From an uncultured Deferribacterales bacterium (GTDB taxonomy: Bacteria; Chrysiogenota; Deferribacteres; Deferribacterales; Mucispirillaceae): a stretch of DNA of 64,000 nt. The notes beneath the pieces were generated by a model, which was not told the DNA's origin, did not search any database, and was given only the letters and a program-made list of their open reading frames with translations. Below are positions 29,759 through 36,699 of this stretch, piece by piece; position 1 is the first letter of the stretch; each line of letters starts with the position of its first letter. A program made the position numbers and the translations under genes. The stretch lies in NCBI GenBank assembly GCA_947853665.1, contig CANTXF010000002.1, forward strand, positions 1-64,000, read 5' to 3'.

Positions 29759-29786
29759 GTGCTACATCTTTTTAAATTTGTAGCAC
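29759..29786. promoter_or_regulatory. NikR-like operator 1 (GTGCTAC-N14-GTAGCAC)
   Basis: A perfect dyad of 28 bp covers the predicted transcription start of the binding-protein operon. The half-sites differ by one base from the GTGTTAC/GTAACAC half-sites known for Geobacter NikR, with the same N14 spacing. It ends 15 bp before the start codon. Confidence 0.6.
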
Positions 29787-29813
29787 GTTATCCTATATAC
29801 GGATAAATATCAA
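29785..29813 (-). promoter_or_regulatory. Promoter of the chelatase-uptake operon
   Basis: On the minus strand TTGATA and TAACGT are separated by 17 bp. The -10 element overlaps operator 1 by two bases, so a repressor bound there would block initiation. Confidence 0.55.
29788..29806. promoter_or_regulatory. Central 19-bp dyad in the divergent control region
   Basis: TTATCC-N7-GGATAA is a perfect inverted repeat. It lies inside the promoter spacer, midway between the two 28-bp dyads. It could bind a second regulator, such as a Fur-family protein; this is inferred from position and symmetry only. Confidence 0.4.
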
Positions 29814-29820
29814 GAAAAAT

Positions 29821-29848
29821 GTGTTACAAAATTGATATTTCATAACAC
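29821..29848. promoter_or_regulatory. NikR-like operator 2 (GTGTTAC-N14-ATAACAC)
   Basis: This second 28-bp dyad has the same spacing as operator 1. It differs at one base from GTGTTAC-N14-GTAACAC. It ends 15 bp before the TTG start of the divergent ABC exporter ATPase, mirroring operator 1. Confidence 0.6.
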
Positions 29849-29862
29849 CAAAGGGGCAGCAC

Positions 29863-30118
29863 TTGAACGACGCCGTAATAGCAGCAAATAATATTGTAAA
29901 AACCTATAAGAACGTAAAAGCCTTGGACGGCATAAGCATGGAAATGAAACGCGGGGAAATACTGGCGTTTCTGTGGCCCAACGGAGCAGGCAAAACAAGC
30001 GCCGTAAATATATTTACAGGCTTATTGCGCCAGGATTCGGGGGAGATATATTATAACGGCAGGCCTTTCAATCCTCTAAACCCGGCGCAGAAAAGAATGA
30101 TCGGCGTAGTTCCCCAGC
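29863..30118 (+). pseudogene. ABC exporter ATPase, 5' fragment (split by R-M insertion)
   Basis: The first 85 codons of an ABC-2-type exporter ATPase run from a TTG start (behind AAAGGGG) to the conserved MIGVVPQ Q-loop region. The frame then enters the inserted restriction-modification segment and soon stops. Joining base 30118 to base 32858 gives an uninterrupted 288-codon frame (287 residues plus stop) in which Q-loop and following residues (VVPQHNNIDRDLTV) read as in intact family members. The Walker A motif reads WPNGAGKT: tryptophan (TGG at 29974-29976) replaces the usual first glycine, a single-base change. The ATPase is therefore doubly damaged. Confidence 0.9.
30112..30118. repeat. 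7-bp direct repeat, left end of insertion
   Basis: CCCCAGC here is repeated at 32851-32857. One copy belongs to the interrupted gene's proline-glutamine codons; the other would be a target-site duplication or recombination site. Confidence 0.8.
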
Positions 30119-30127
30119 GCATAAAAG

Positions 30128-30172
30128 GAAACACGCCATATCTGCATAATAGTTGCATATATAGCGTGTTTC
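30128..30172. repeat. Large imperfect hairpin at the left end of the R-M insertion
   Basis: Arms of 19 nt (17 of 19 positions complementary, outer nine GAAACACGC perfect) surround a 7-nt loop. It lies 125 bp beyond the endonuclease stop, 10 bp inside the insertion boundary. In the minus direction it is followed by CTTTTATG, so it could terminate the R-M transcript; it may also be a recombination site. Confidence 0.6.
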
Positions 30173-30295
30173 GTTTGGCTTTATTCAATATATTGTGGTT
30201 TTTAGCGCATTTTTATTCGTCACTAAATTTTGTTGTCGCTTGTTTGTCGCTTAAATCTACAAGCCGATACTAAACGATAACAGGCGATTATATCC

Positions 30296-31381
30296 TCAAT
30301 GCAAACAAACTTTTTCCATGTAGCAGTCAAGAAATTCTTGCGTTACGCCGTGCAGGTTTCTGTGCGTGCAGATATAATACAGTTCCTCAACAGACGAATA
30401 GGAAAAATATCTCGCGTCAAGAGAAAGAAATTGTGTGCGATTAGCTTCTTCAACAACCTTTTCTCGGTCGTTATCAGGCGCAACAATTACATACCGTGTA
30501 TTAAATGCAGGCATAGCATCTTGCAAGCCTTTCATTCTCGTTAATCCAGACGTTACTCCTGTTGTATGTTCAACTTCCATAACAGCAGGCATAAAGCGAT
30601 GATTTTGAAACCATATGCAATCAATGAATTTTGCAGACGGCTCCGCACCGGGGAAAGCGGAAATGATATTTTCAGAACCCAATGCAGGAATTATACCGGG
30701 TTGCTCAATCAAAGGCTTGTCTTTATATATAATACCTTTATCGTTTTGCGCTATCCACGTTCTATAACCTAATTGTAGTCCGATTAGGTATAATGCGATT
30801 TGTATTTGTGTATGCCTGCGAACAACTTCAATATTCATATTGCCGCCAACTGTCATATTGTCCGGCAAAATTAGATTGTCGTATGTAACTGATTGCAGCG
30901 GGATTTCGGAAATTGCCATATTAGGTACTTTCTTTTCTATTAAAACCCCCTGTTCGTGAGGTTCGTTAGGTAGCCATATCAAATGTTTATGCCCGTGTTC
31001 AATGGAGGAATACCCGTCTATATCTTTAATTCTGCCGGGATAGCAATAGTAAAATTCTGGGGTTAAGGCCATTAAAGTTTCCAAAACAGAGCGTGTATTA
31101 TATGAACCACCCAAAACCCTATCAAGATTTATTGGTTCGCCGGGATTAACGGCATTTGCAACGCGCCATATCATTTCGGACGATATGCTTTCAATATTTG
31201 CTCCGATTGCTGTTTCACCTTTGCGGGGATTCCACCGTTTAATTTGAATGGGACCCGCGGGCAAATTCACGTTTTCAATGTGAATTAAACCGGGGGTTCT
31301 CGGATTAACATAATTGTAATTGGTATTTCGCGGCAATAAACTAACAGCACGAACAAGGTTATACGCGGTATACTTTGCCAT
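30296..31381 (-). CDS. Probable type II restriction endonuclease
   Basis: The protein of about 361 residues starts at the ATG at 31381, which overlaps the methyltransferase stop (TAATG). The assignment rests mainly on its coupling to a methyltransferase. A plausible PD-(D/E)xK-type catalytic core is visible at about 257-280: an aspartate in KFIDCIWFQ followed by MPAVMEVEHTTG, with acidic residues on a predicted strand. No other domain is recognised and the cleavage specificity is unknown. Codon use and base composition differ from the host genes. A large hairpin 125 bp downstream may be its terminator. Confidence 0.72.
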   Translation of the reverse strand: MAKYTAYNLVRAVSLLPRNTNYNYVNPRTPGLIHIENVNLPAGPIQIKRWNPRKGETAIGANIESISSEMIWRVANAVNPGEPINLDRVLGGSYNTRSVLETLMALTPEFYYCYPGRIKDIDGYSSIEHGHKHLIWLPNEPHEQGVLIEKKVPNMAISEIPLQSVTYDNLILPDNMTVGGNMNIEVVRRHTQIQIALYLIGLQLGYRTWIAQNDKGIIYKDKPLIEQPGIIPALGSENIISAFPGAEPSAKFIDCIWFQNHRFMPAVMEVEHTTGVTSGLTRMKGLQDAMPAFNTRYVIVAPDNDREKVVEEANRTQFLSLDARYFSYSSVEELYYICTHRNLHGVTQEFLDCYMEKVCLH

Positions 31382-32490
31382 TATTTCAACGCCCCTTTCA
31401 GATAGTCGGATATAGTTTTTGCAATACCACATGAAAGCATAAACGGAACGCCGTTTCCCGTTGTCTTAAACTTGTCAGTTAAAGACATTTCAGGCGGCAA
31501 AGAAAATTCTTTCGGCAAGGATTGCAAAGCAATAGCTTCGGCAACAGTTAAACGTCGTGCCTTATGTGGGTGCAAATGCACCTCGTTGTTGCCATAAGCA
31601 ACTGTTGGGGAATAGCGCCATCGGTGCAGTCTTTTATATGACTTCTTTGAGTCGTCGCCTTCATCAACAGATAACATTTTTGTTATTCCAGAACGCGGGA
31701 CGAAACAATCCCGCCCGTTAGGATGGTTTACAACATCGTTCTTCTCAAACCAATACTGAACCGTTAATTCAACAGGGATATTTGGCGGACATTGTGTAAC
31801 GCTGTTTTCTACAAACGGGGTTGTTGTAGGCCATTGCATTGTTTTGATTTCAGAAAGAGAATACGCAATATATTTTTCCCACGGAAACATTATGAGCGGA
31901 TTTTTGATATTGCGGGGGTACAATGCTTTTTTCACTCCAACCAATAAAATTCTATCACGGTCTTGTGGTGCGCCAAACTCAATAGCATTTGTCAAACGCT
32001 CTGTCATGTAATAGCCCGCATTTGATAATAATTTTTTTAATTCCTCATAAAATTCACGGTGCTTTGCCGTTTTCCATAACCCTTTTACATTCTCAAACAA
32101 GAAAAAGTCGGGTTGTTGCTTAATAATTAGTTGTACATAAGATAGAGACAGTTTGCCGTTATCACCGTTCCTGCCGCGTTGCTTGCCTGCAACGGAAAAA
32201 TCAGGGCAAGGGGGTCCACCGATAAAACCGATAAGGCTACCATCGCTTCTTGCGTCCGCTATGTATTCTTTCAGTTCGTTTTCAAGTTCACTTAAAAATT
32301 CGTTTACATCATTGTTAAAATATCCGTATTTAGGTTTACGCAAACCCATTCTTTCACGGGAATATTTATAAGCACTCATAAAGGCAGACGAAAATTCATT
32401 TACAAAATCAATATCAAAACCATTCGTTTCAAAGCCTAAATCAAGAAACCCACTCCCTGAAAAGAACGAAAATATTTTCAACTTGTTCAT
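31381..32490 (-). CDS. DNA (cytosine-5) methyltransferase
   Basis: The 369-residue protein carries the ordered C5-methyltransferase motifs: SAM-binding FSGSGFLDLGF (about 10), catalytic GGPPCPDFS with Cys (about 92), ENVKGL (about 133), QDRDRILLVG (about 174), and the C-terminal LTVAEAIALQSLP and TGNGVP blocks (about 318 and 348). The variable region at about 200-310 would set the recognition sequence, which cannot be read from this. It would protect the host from the adjacent nuclease. It overlaps the regulator gene by 4 bp (ATGA) and the nuclease gene by 3 bp. Confidence 0.93.
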   Translation of the reverse strand: MNKLKIFSFFSGSGFLDLGFETNGFDIDFVNEFSSAFMSAYKYSRERMGLRKPKYGYFNNDVNEFLSELENELKEYIADARSDGSLIGFIGGPPCPDFSVAGKQRGRNGDNGKLSLSYVQLIIKQQPDFFLFENVKGLWKTAKHREFYEELKKLLSNAGYYMTERLTNAIEFGAPQDRDRILLVGVKKALYPRNIKNPLIMFPWEKYIAYSLSEIKTMQWPTTTPFVENSVTQCPPNIPVELTVQYWFEKNDVVNHPNGRDCFVPRSGITKMLSVDEGDDSKKSYKRLHRWRYSPTVAYGNNEVHLHPHKARRLTVAEAIALQSLPKEFSLPPEMSLTDKFKTTGNGVPFMLSCGIAKTISDYLKGALK

Positions 32491-32708
32491 AGTGTGTTCC
32501 TTTCTTTATCAGCTTTTATTTCCACAATATCGTCAAGCCCGCAATTCAGGGCAGTACATATCTTTGTTAGCGTGTCCATTGAAACGGTTTCATTCTTTCC
32601 CATTTTCGCAAGTACCGTTGTACTGATACCCGCCTGCTTGCGCATTTCCGTTTTCGTAACGCCTTTATCAATCAACAGTATCCACAGCCTGTTATAACTA
32701 ACCGCCAT
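32487..32708 (-). CDS. Small XRE-family regulator of the R-M system
   Basis: This 73-residue Cro/C1-type helix-turn-helix protein (AVSYNRLWILLIDKG, then KTEMRKQAGIS and ALNCGLDDIVEI) is first in the R-M operon. That is the place of a controller (C) protein. The ATG at 32708 follows GGAGG; an upstream in-frame start has no such site. C proteins delay nuclease expression until methylation is established. Here two AGTATAG copies exactly 20 bp apart overlap its promoter and are candidate binding sites. Such small regulators are also common in Firmicutes elements, a possible source. Confidence 0.8.
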   Translation of the reverse strand: MAVSYNRLWILLIDKGVTKTEMRKQAGISTTVLAKMGKNETVSMDTLTKICTALNCGLDDIVEIKADKERNTL

Positions 32709-32726
32709 TGCGCTAACCTCCTGCAA

Positions 32727-32775
32727 AGTATAGAAATACAAAATATAGTATAGCACAACGGCGGTCAAAAATCAA
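32727..32775 (-). promoter_or_regulatory. Promoter and candidate operator pair of the R-M operon
   Basis: On the minus strand TTGATT and TATACT are 17 bp apart, with a TG-type extended -10 element. The -10 hexamer lies in one AGTATAG copy (32747-32753) and an identical copy is at 32727-32733, exactly 20 bp (two helical turns) away. Confidence 0.55.
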
Positions 32776-32850
32776 TATAATATTTGCGTATATAAATATT
32801 TTATGCGTCACTGTTTCGCCCTGCAATACAGCTTCAAGTCATCTTTGTAC

Positions 32851-32857
32851 CCCCAGC
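32851..32857. repeat. 7-bp direct repeat, right end of insertion
   Basis: CCCCAGC is the second copy of the repeat at 30112-30118. The host reading frame resumes with CATAACAATATAGAC immediately after it. Confidence 0.8.
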
Positions 32858-33465
32858 ATAACAATATAGACAGAGACCTTACGGTAAAAGACAATCTTAA
32901 AATCCACGCAAAACTTTTCGGCATAAAAAGAGCCCGTATTGACGCGAGTATAGACAAAGCCCTTGATAGGGTCGGTTTAAAAGACCAAAAATATAAAAAC
33001 TCCGGCGCTTTATCTGGAGGCATGAAACGCAGGCTCGTAATAGCGAGAGCGCTTATGCACGAGCCTTCCGTGCTTTTTCTCGACGAACCGTCCGCAGGTC
33101 TCGACCCCGAATCGAGGCGAAACCTTTACGCCGTGATACGCAGCCTGAACCGGGATACGGGAGTATCCATACTGCTGACGACTCACTATATGGAAGAAGC
33201 CGATATTTTATCTTCCCGCGTAATATTTATAGACAGGGGCGTAATCGCAGCCTCCGGAAAACCGGAGGAGCTTAAGGCGGCCATGGGCTCTTATGCCTTG
33301 GAATACGCGGAAAATAACGAATATAAAACCTTTTACTTCAAATCGAGAAAGGATGCCGTAAACGCCGCTTCCCTTCGCAGCGGGGACGTAAAAATACGCG
33401 AGATAACGCTGGAAGACGTCTACCTGAAGCTTACCGGTAAAAAAATGGGAGAAAAATATGTTTAA
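32858..33465 (+). pseudogene. ABC exporter ATPase, 3' fragment
   Basis: About 202 codons continue the split ATPase: HNNIDRDLTVKDNL after the Q-loop, the signature SGGMKRRL, Walker B VLFLDEPSAGLD, and switch histidine THYMEEAD, then the C-terminal tail. An open frame extends upstream into the inserted DNA to an ATG at 32803, so a Walker A-less protein might still be made, but it could not be a working ATPase. It overlaps the permease gene by 8 bp, as in an intact two-gene exporter operon. Confidence 0.9.
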
Positions 33466-34198
33466 CGGAATATCCGGGGTCTATTACAGAGAAATTAAAG
33501 TTTTAAAAACGAGGCTTATGCGGACAATCGCCGCGTCTTTCGTTTCTCCCGCCCTTTTTTTCATAGCCTTCGGCTACGGCCTGGGACGCTCTCAGGTTTA
33601 CGGGGGAGTTCAATATCTGGAATTTCTGTTTGCCGGGCTTCTGGCCATGTCCACGCTGAACGCCTGCTACGGCATATCTACGGATATAAACATATCAAGA
33701 TTTTACCACAGGATTTTCGACGAATATCTCATATCCCCGAACCCGCGCTGGCAGATAGCCGCCGGGGAAACGCTGTACGGCATTACGAAAGGTATGATAA
33801 GCGCCGCCGTATTTTTCGTTTATGCCGCGGCGGCGGATTTAAACATAACCATAGGCCCCATGTTCGCCGCCGCTCTGCTTTTACACATGGCCGTATTTTC
33901 ACTGCTGGGATTTATAGTGGCCATGTCCGTTAAAAACCACGGAGATCAGGCGGCGATAAACACGTTTCTGATAACGCCCATGACGTTTTTATCAGGAGTG
34001 TTTTTCCCCGTGGAAAAAATGCCTGCTGCTTTCTCCGCCGCGGTGCAGATTTTTCCAGCGACCCACTCCGTATCGCTGATAAGAAGCTCCCTTACCGGAG
34101 GAACGGCCAACCCCGGCAATATTTTCATACTCGTATTATTCTTCGTTATATTTTCCCTTATCGCCGTAATCATGGCCGGAAAAGCCGAATGTAGATAA
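33458..34198 (+). CDS. ABC-2-type exporter permease
   Basis: The 246-residue membrane protein has about six hydrophobic segments typical of ABC-2 permeases (for example ASFVSPALFFIAFGYGLG near residue 27, and the late FLITPMTFLSGVFFPVEKMP signature at about 170). It would pair with the ATPase encoded by the split gene immediately upstream. Its own frame is intact, but its partner is disrupted and its transcription would have to pass the R-M insertion. It is probably non-functional unless another ATPase substitutes. The substrate is unknown; the divergent NikR-like operators hint at metal or metallophore traffic. Confidence 0.85.
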   Translation: MFNGISGVYYREIKVLKTRLMRTIAASFVSPALFFIAFGYGLGRSQVYGGVQYLEFLFAGLLAMSTLNACYGISTDINISRFYHRIFDEYLISPNPRWQIAAGETLYGITKGMISAAVFFVYAAAADLNITIGPMFAAALLLHMAVFSLLGFIVAMSVKNHGDQAAINTFLITPMTFLSGVFFPVEKMPAAFSAAVQIFPATHSVSLIRSSLTGGTANPGNIFILVLFFVIFSLIAVIMAGKAECR

Positions 34199-34333
34199 CG
34201 CCTCCTTGCAGGCGGACGGACGGCCTTAAAAAAACAGTATATTTATCAAGCCGCTAGGCCCCAATCTAACCGCGCGAAAATACCCGGTATCATCCGCAAA
34301 TAATAATGCCTTAAAAGCATTATAAATCATTAA

Positions 34334-34351
34334 TTATAAGTATTAGACATA
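34334..34351 (+). promoter_or_regulatory. Shared motif upstream of the MFS gene (candidate LysR site)
   Basis: TTATAAGTATTAGACATA matches the motif at 37647-37664 upstream of lysR in 16 of 18 positions. It ends about 50 bp before the MFS start codon. LysR control is inferred. Confidence 0.5.
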
Positions 34352-34403
34352 AAAAAGAAAAAACATTAACCTTGCGGTGAAAAAAACAAAAAGGGGTTGA
34401 AAA

Positions 34404-35618
34404 ATGAACCGTTCCTTATTTGCTCTTATGCTGTCTACCTTTGCCCTGGGCCTTTCGGAGTTTATGCTTATGGGGCTGCTGCCGGGCATAGCGGCGGACC
34501 TTAACGTGTCGGAGCCTAAAGCCGGTATGCTCGTTACCGCCTATGCTGCGGGCGTTATGGCTGCCTCTCCCGTTATAACGGTGCTGCTTTCTCCTCTCAG
34601 CCGTAAGCGGGCTCTTATAGCGCTTCTGTGTATTTTTACGGCTGGAAGTATTTTATCGGCCGTGTCTCCCGACTATAACACGCTGCTTGCTTCAAGGATA
34701 ATAACGAGCCTGGCTCACGGGTCCTTCTTCGGCATAAGCTCGGTGCTGGCTATGGAAATTATGCCGCCTGACAAGCGGGCGGGAGCGGTCTCTCTGGTGT
34801 TTATGGGGCTTACGGCGGCCAATATAGGAGGCGTGCCGCTTGCCTCTTATCTGGGGGAAATCGCAGGCTGGAGAACGGCTTTCGCCGGTACTACGATTCT
34901 GGGCGCGGCGGCGGCGATAGCGGTCATAATAAACGTGCCTAAAGGGAACAAAGGCGCAAAAGCCGACGTTTTCAGAGAGTTTAAGGCTCTGACCTCCCCC
35001 TCCGTTCTGATGGTTTTTGCCGGAACGGTGCTGTTTGCGGCTTCCCTGTTCACGTTATATACTTATATAGCCGTAGTCCTGAGGGATCTGGCGGGAGCGT
35101 CCCCGGCGTTTACGGCCTTTGCCCTGTGCCTTACAGGAGCGGGATTTACTGTCGGAAGCCTCATTAGCGGCAGGCTTGCCGTAAGCTGGTCTGCCGATAA
35201 GGCCATACCGCTTTTCTTTCTTCTCACGTTTATAATAATGCTCATATACCCTTTCGCCGCTTCAAGCTACGCAGGAGCAGCCGTTATGACGCTTCTGTGG
35301 GGAATAGCGGGCTACGCGCCAAGCCCTCTGCTCCAGACTAAAATAGTAAGGGAGGCAAAAGACGCGCCGGCCCTGGCTTCCTCCGTAAACATAGGGATAT
35401 TCAACCTGGGAAACGCCATAGGAGCCGTAATAGGCGGAGCAGTTATAAACGCCGGGCTGGGTTCCTGGTGGATAGCTCCGGCCGGAGGCGTAGCGGCCGC
35501 TCTCGGGGCAGTCTCCGCCATTCCCTACGCTTTGCGGAAAGGCGGCGCCGAAAAAAATTTTGAAAGCGAAAAAGAAACCGGCTCTATAAACCCAGCCGGC
35601 GGAAAAAACATGATATAA
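34404..35618 (+). CDS. MFS transporter, DHA1 (AraJ/YdhP-like) family
   Basis: The 404-residue inner-membrane carrier has about twelve hydrophobic helices and the drug:H+ antiporter-1 features LGLSEFMLMGLLPGIAADL (helix 1) and a loop 2-3 motif with SRKRALI. It would export small molecules by proton antiport; the substrate is unknown. A good AAGGGG site precedes the ATG. The secreted hydrolase gene starts 11 bp after its stop, and LysR and aldo/keto reductase genes follow, a grouping that suggests response to a toxic carbonyl or ester compound. Confidence 0.88.
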   Translation: MNRSLFALMLSTFALGLSEFMLMGLLPGIAADLNVSEPKAGMLVTAYAAGVMAASPVITVLLSPLSRKRALIALLCIFTAGSILSAVSPDYNTLLASRIITSLAHGSFFGISSVLAMEIMPPDKRAGAVSLVFMGLTAANIGGVPLASYLGEIAGWRTAFAGTTILGAAAAIAVIINVPKGNKGAKADVFREFKALTSPSVLMVFAGTVLFAASLFTLYTYIAVVLRDLAGASPAFTAFALCLTGAGFTVGSLISGRLAVSWSADKAIPLFFLLTFIIMLIYPFAASSYAGAAVMTLLWGIAGYAPSPLLQTKIVREAKDAPALASSVNIGIFNLGNAIGAVIGGAVINAGLGSWWIAPAGGVAAALGAVSAIPYALRKGGAEKNFESEKETGSINPAGGKNMI

Positions 35619-35629
35619 GGAGAAAAATT

Positions 35630-36670
35630 ATGAAAAAAAGCCAGTTGATCACTGCGGCATTAGCGTTTTTACTGTCAATAACATCAATATCAGGAGCGGA
35701 AACAATGAAAAAAGGAGCTGACAATTTTTACAAAAGCGACGCGGTAAAAGCGGAAAAAGTATTTTTTAATGATATTTACGGCACTAAAATAGCGGGAAAC
35801 CTTTTTATACCGCCGGGCGCGGAAGCAAACAAAAAGGCCCCGGCCATAATAGTGGGGCATCCTATGGGGGCGGTAAAGGAGCAGAGCGCGAACCTTTACG
35901 CCCAGAAAATGGCGGAACGGGGGTTCGTAACGCTCGCCATTGATCTGCCGTTCTGGGGAGAAAGCGGAGGAACGCCACGCAACAGCGTTTCTGCGGACAT
36001 TTACTCGGAAGCCTTCAGCGCGGCGGCCGATTATCTGGGCACGAGGCCCTTCGCGGATAAAAACGGAATAGGCGTTATAGGCATCTGCGGAAGCGGAAGC
36101 TTCGCAATCAGCGCGGCTAAAATAGACCCAAGGCTGAAGGCAGTGGCCACCGTAAGTATGTACGATATGGGAGCGGCAAGCCGCAGCGGCCTGAAAGGCT
36201 CCCTTACCGCGGAAAACAGAAGGAAGCTCCTGGAAGAAGCGGCGGAGCAGCGCTACGCGGAATTTCAGGGCGGCGAAAAAAAATATACGGGAGGAACCGT
36301 CTATAAAATAGACGAAAACTCTACCGATGTGGAAAAGGAGTTTTATGAATTTTACCGGACTCCCAGGGGAGAATATATCCCGGAAGGCTCTTCCTTTGAG
36401 CTTGCCACCCGCCCCTCTCTTACAAGCAACGTTAAGTTTATGAACTTTTACCCTTTTAACGATATTGAAACGATTTCGCCAAGGCCGTTAATGTTTATAA
36501 CCGGGTCTAAGGCCCATTCCGCGGAATTCAGCCTGGACGCCTACGAAAAGGCGGCCTACCCTAAAGAGCTTGTAGTAGTGGAAGGGGCCGGGCATGTGGA
36601 CCTTTACGACAGGACGGATATAATCCCTTTCGACAAGCTGGCCGCGTTTTTTAAAAAAGGCCTTAAATAA
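35630..36670 (+). CDS. Exported alpha/beta hydrolase (dienelactone hydrolase-like)
   Basis: This 346-residue protein has an N-terminal Sec signal (about 1-22, ending SISGAE), so it acts in the periplasm or outside. The alpha/beta hydrolase features are an oxyanion-hole region (VGHPMGAVKEQ, about 77), a nucleophile elbow GICGSGSFAI with serine (about 152) and a terminal histidine in GAGHVDLYD (about 323). It forms an operon with the upstream MFS transporter. The substrate is unknown. A GC-rich hairpin lies right after the stop. Confidence 0.85.
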   Translation: MKKSQLITAALAFLLSITSISGAETMKKGADNFYKSDAVKAEKVFFNDIYGTKIAGNLFIPPGAEANKKAPAIIVGHPMGAVKEQSANLYAQKMAERGFVTLAIDLPFWGESGGTPRNSVSADIYSEAFSAAADYLGTRPFADKNGIGVIGICGSGSFAISAAKIDPRLKAVATVSMYDMGAASRSGLKGSLTAENRRKLLEEAAEQRYAEFQGGEKKYTGGTVYKIDENSTDVEKEFYEFYRTPRGEYIPEGSSFELATRPSLTSNVKFMNFYPFNDIETISPRPLMFITGSKAHSAEFSLDAYEKAAYPKELVVVEGAGHVDLYDRTDIIPFDKLAAFFKKGLK

Positions 36671-36679
36671 AAACGCGGC

Positions 36680-36699
36680 GGGAGGCCAACCGGCCTCCC
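36680..36699. terminator. Hairpin between convergent hydrolase and lysR genes
   Basis: An 8-bp perfect stem (GGGAGGCC / GGCCTCCC) has a 4-nt loop. It sits in the 29-bp gap between the two stop codons. It lacks a clear T-run, so its terminator strength is uncertain. Confidence 0.55.

Larger units (their letters stand above)
30119..32857. mobile_element. Inserted type II restriction-modification module (2,739 bp)
   Basis: The segment carries, on the minus strand, a regulator, a C5-cytosine methyltransferase and a restriction endonuclease. It is visibly more AT-rich than its surroundings and uses different codons. It interrupts the ABC exporter ATPase gene and is bounded by 7-bp direct repeats. 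Removing it restores the host gene exactly in frame. No transposase or integrase is present, and no clear terminal inverted repeats were found; only a large hairpin near the left end. It looks like a self-contained R-M insertion, recently acquired. Confidence 0.88.

Noticed and set aside
29757-29862. A cobalamin riboswitch upstream of the BtuF/BtuC/BtuD-like genes
   Set aside because: The gap is only about 106 bp, too short for the usual roughly 200-nt element, and the B12-box is absent; dyad operators fill the space.
30119-32857. Insertion sequence with terminal inverted repeats
   Set aside because: No transposase frame is present, and the two ends do not form convincing terminal inverted repeats; only the direct repeat and one internal hairpin are seen.
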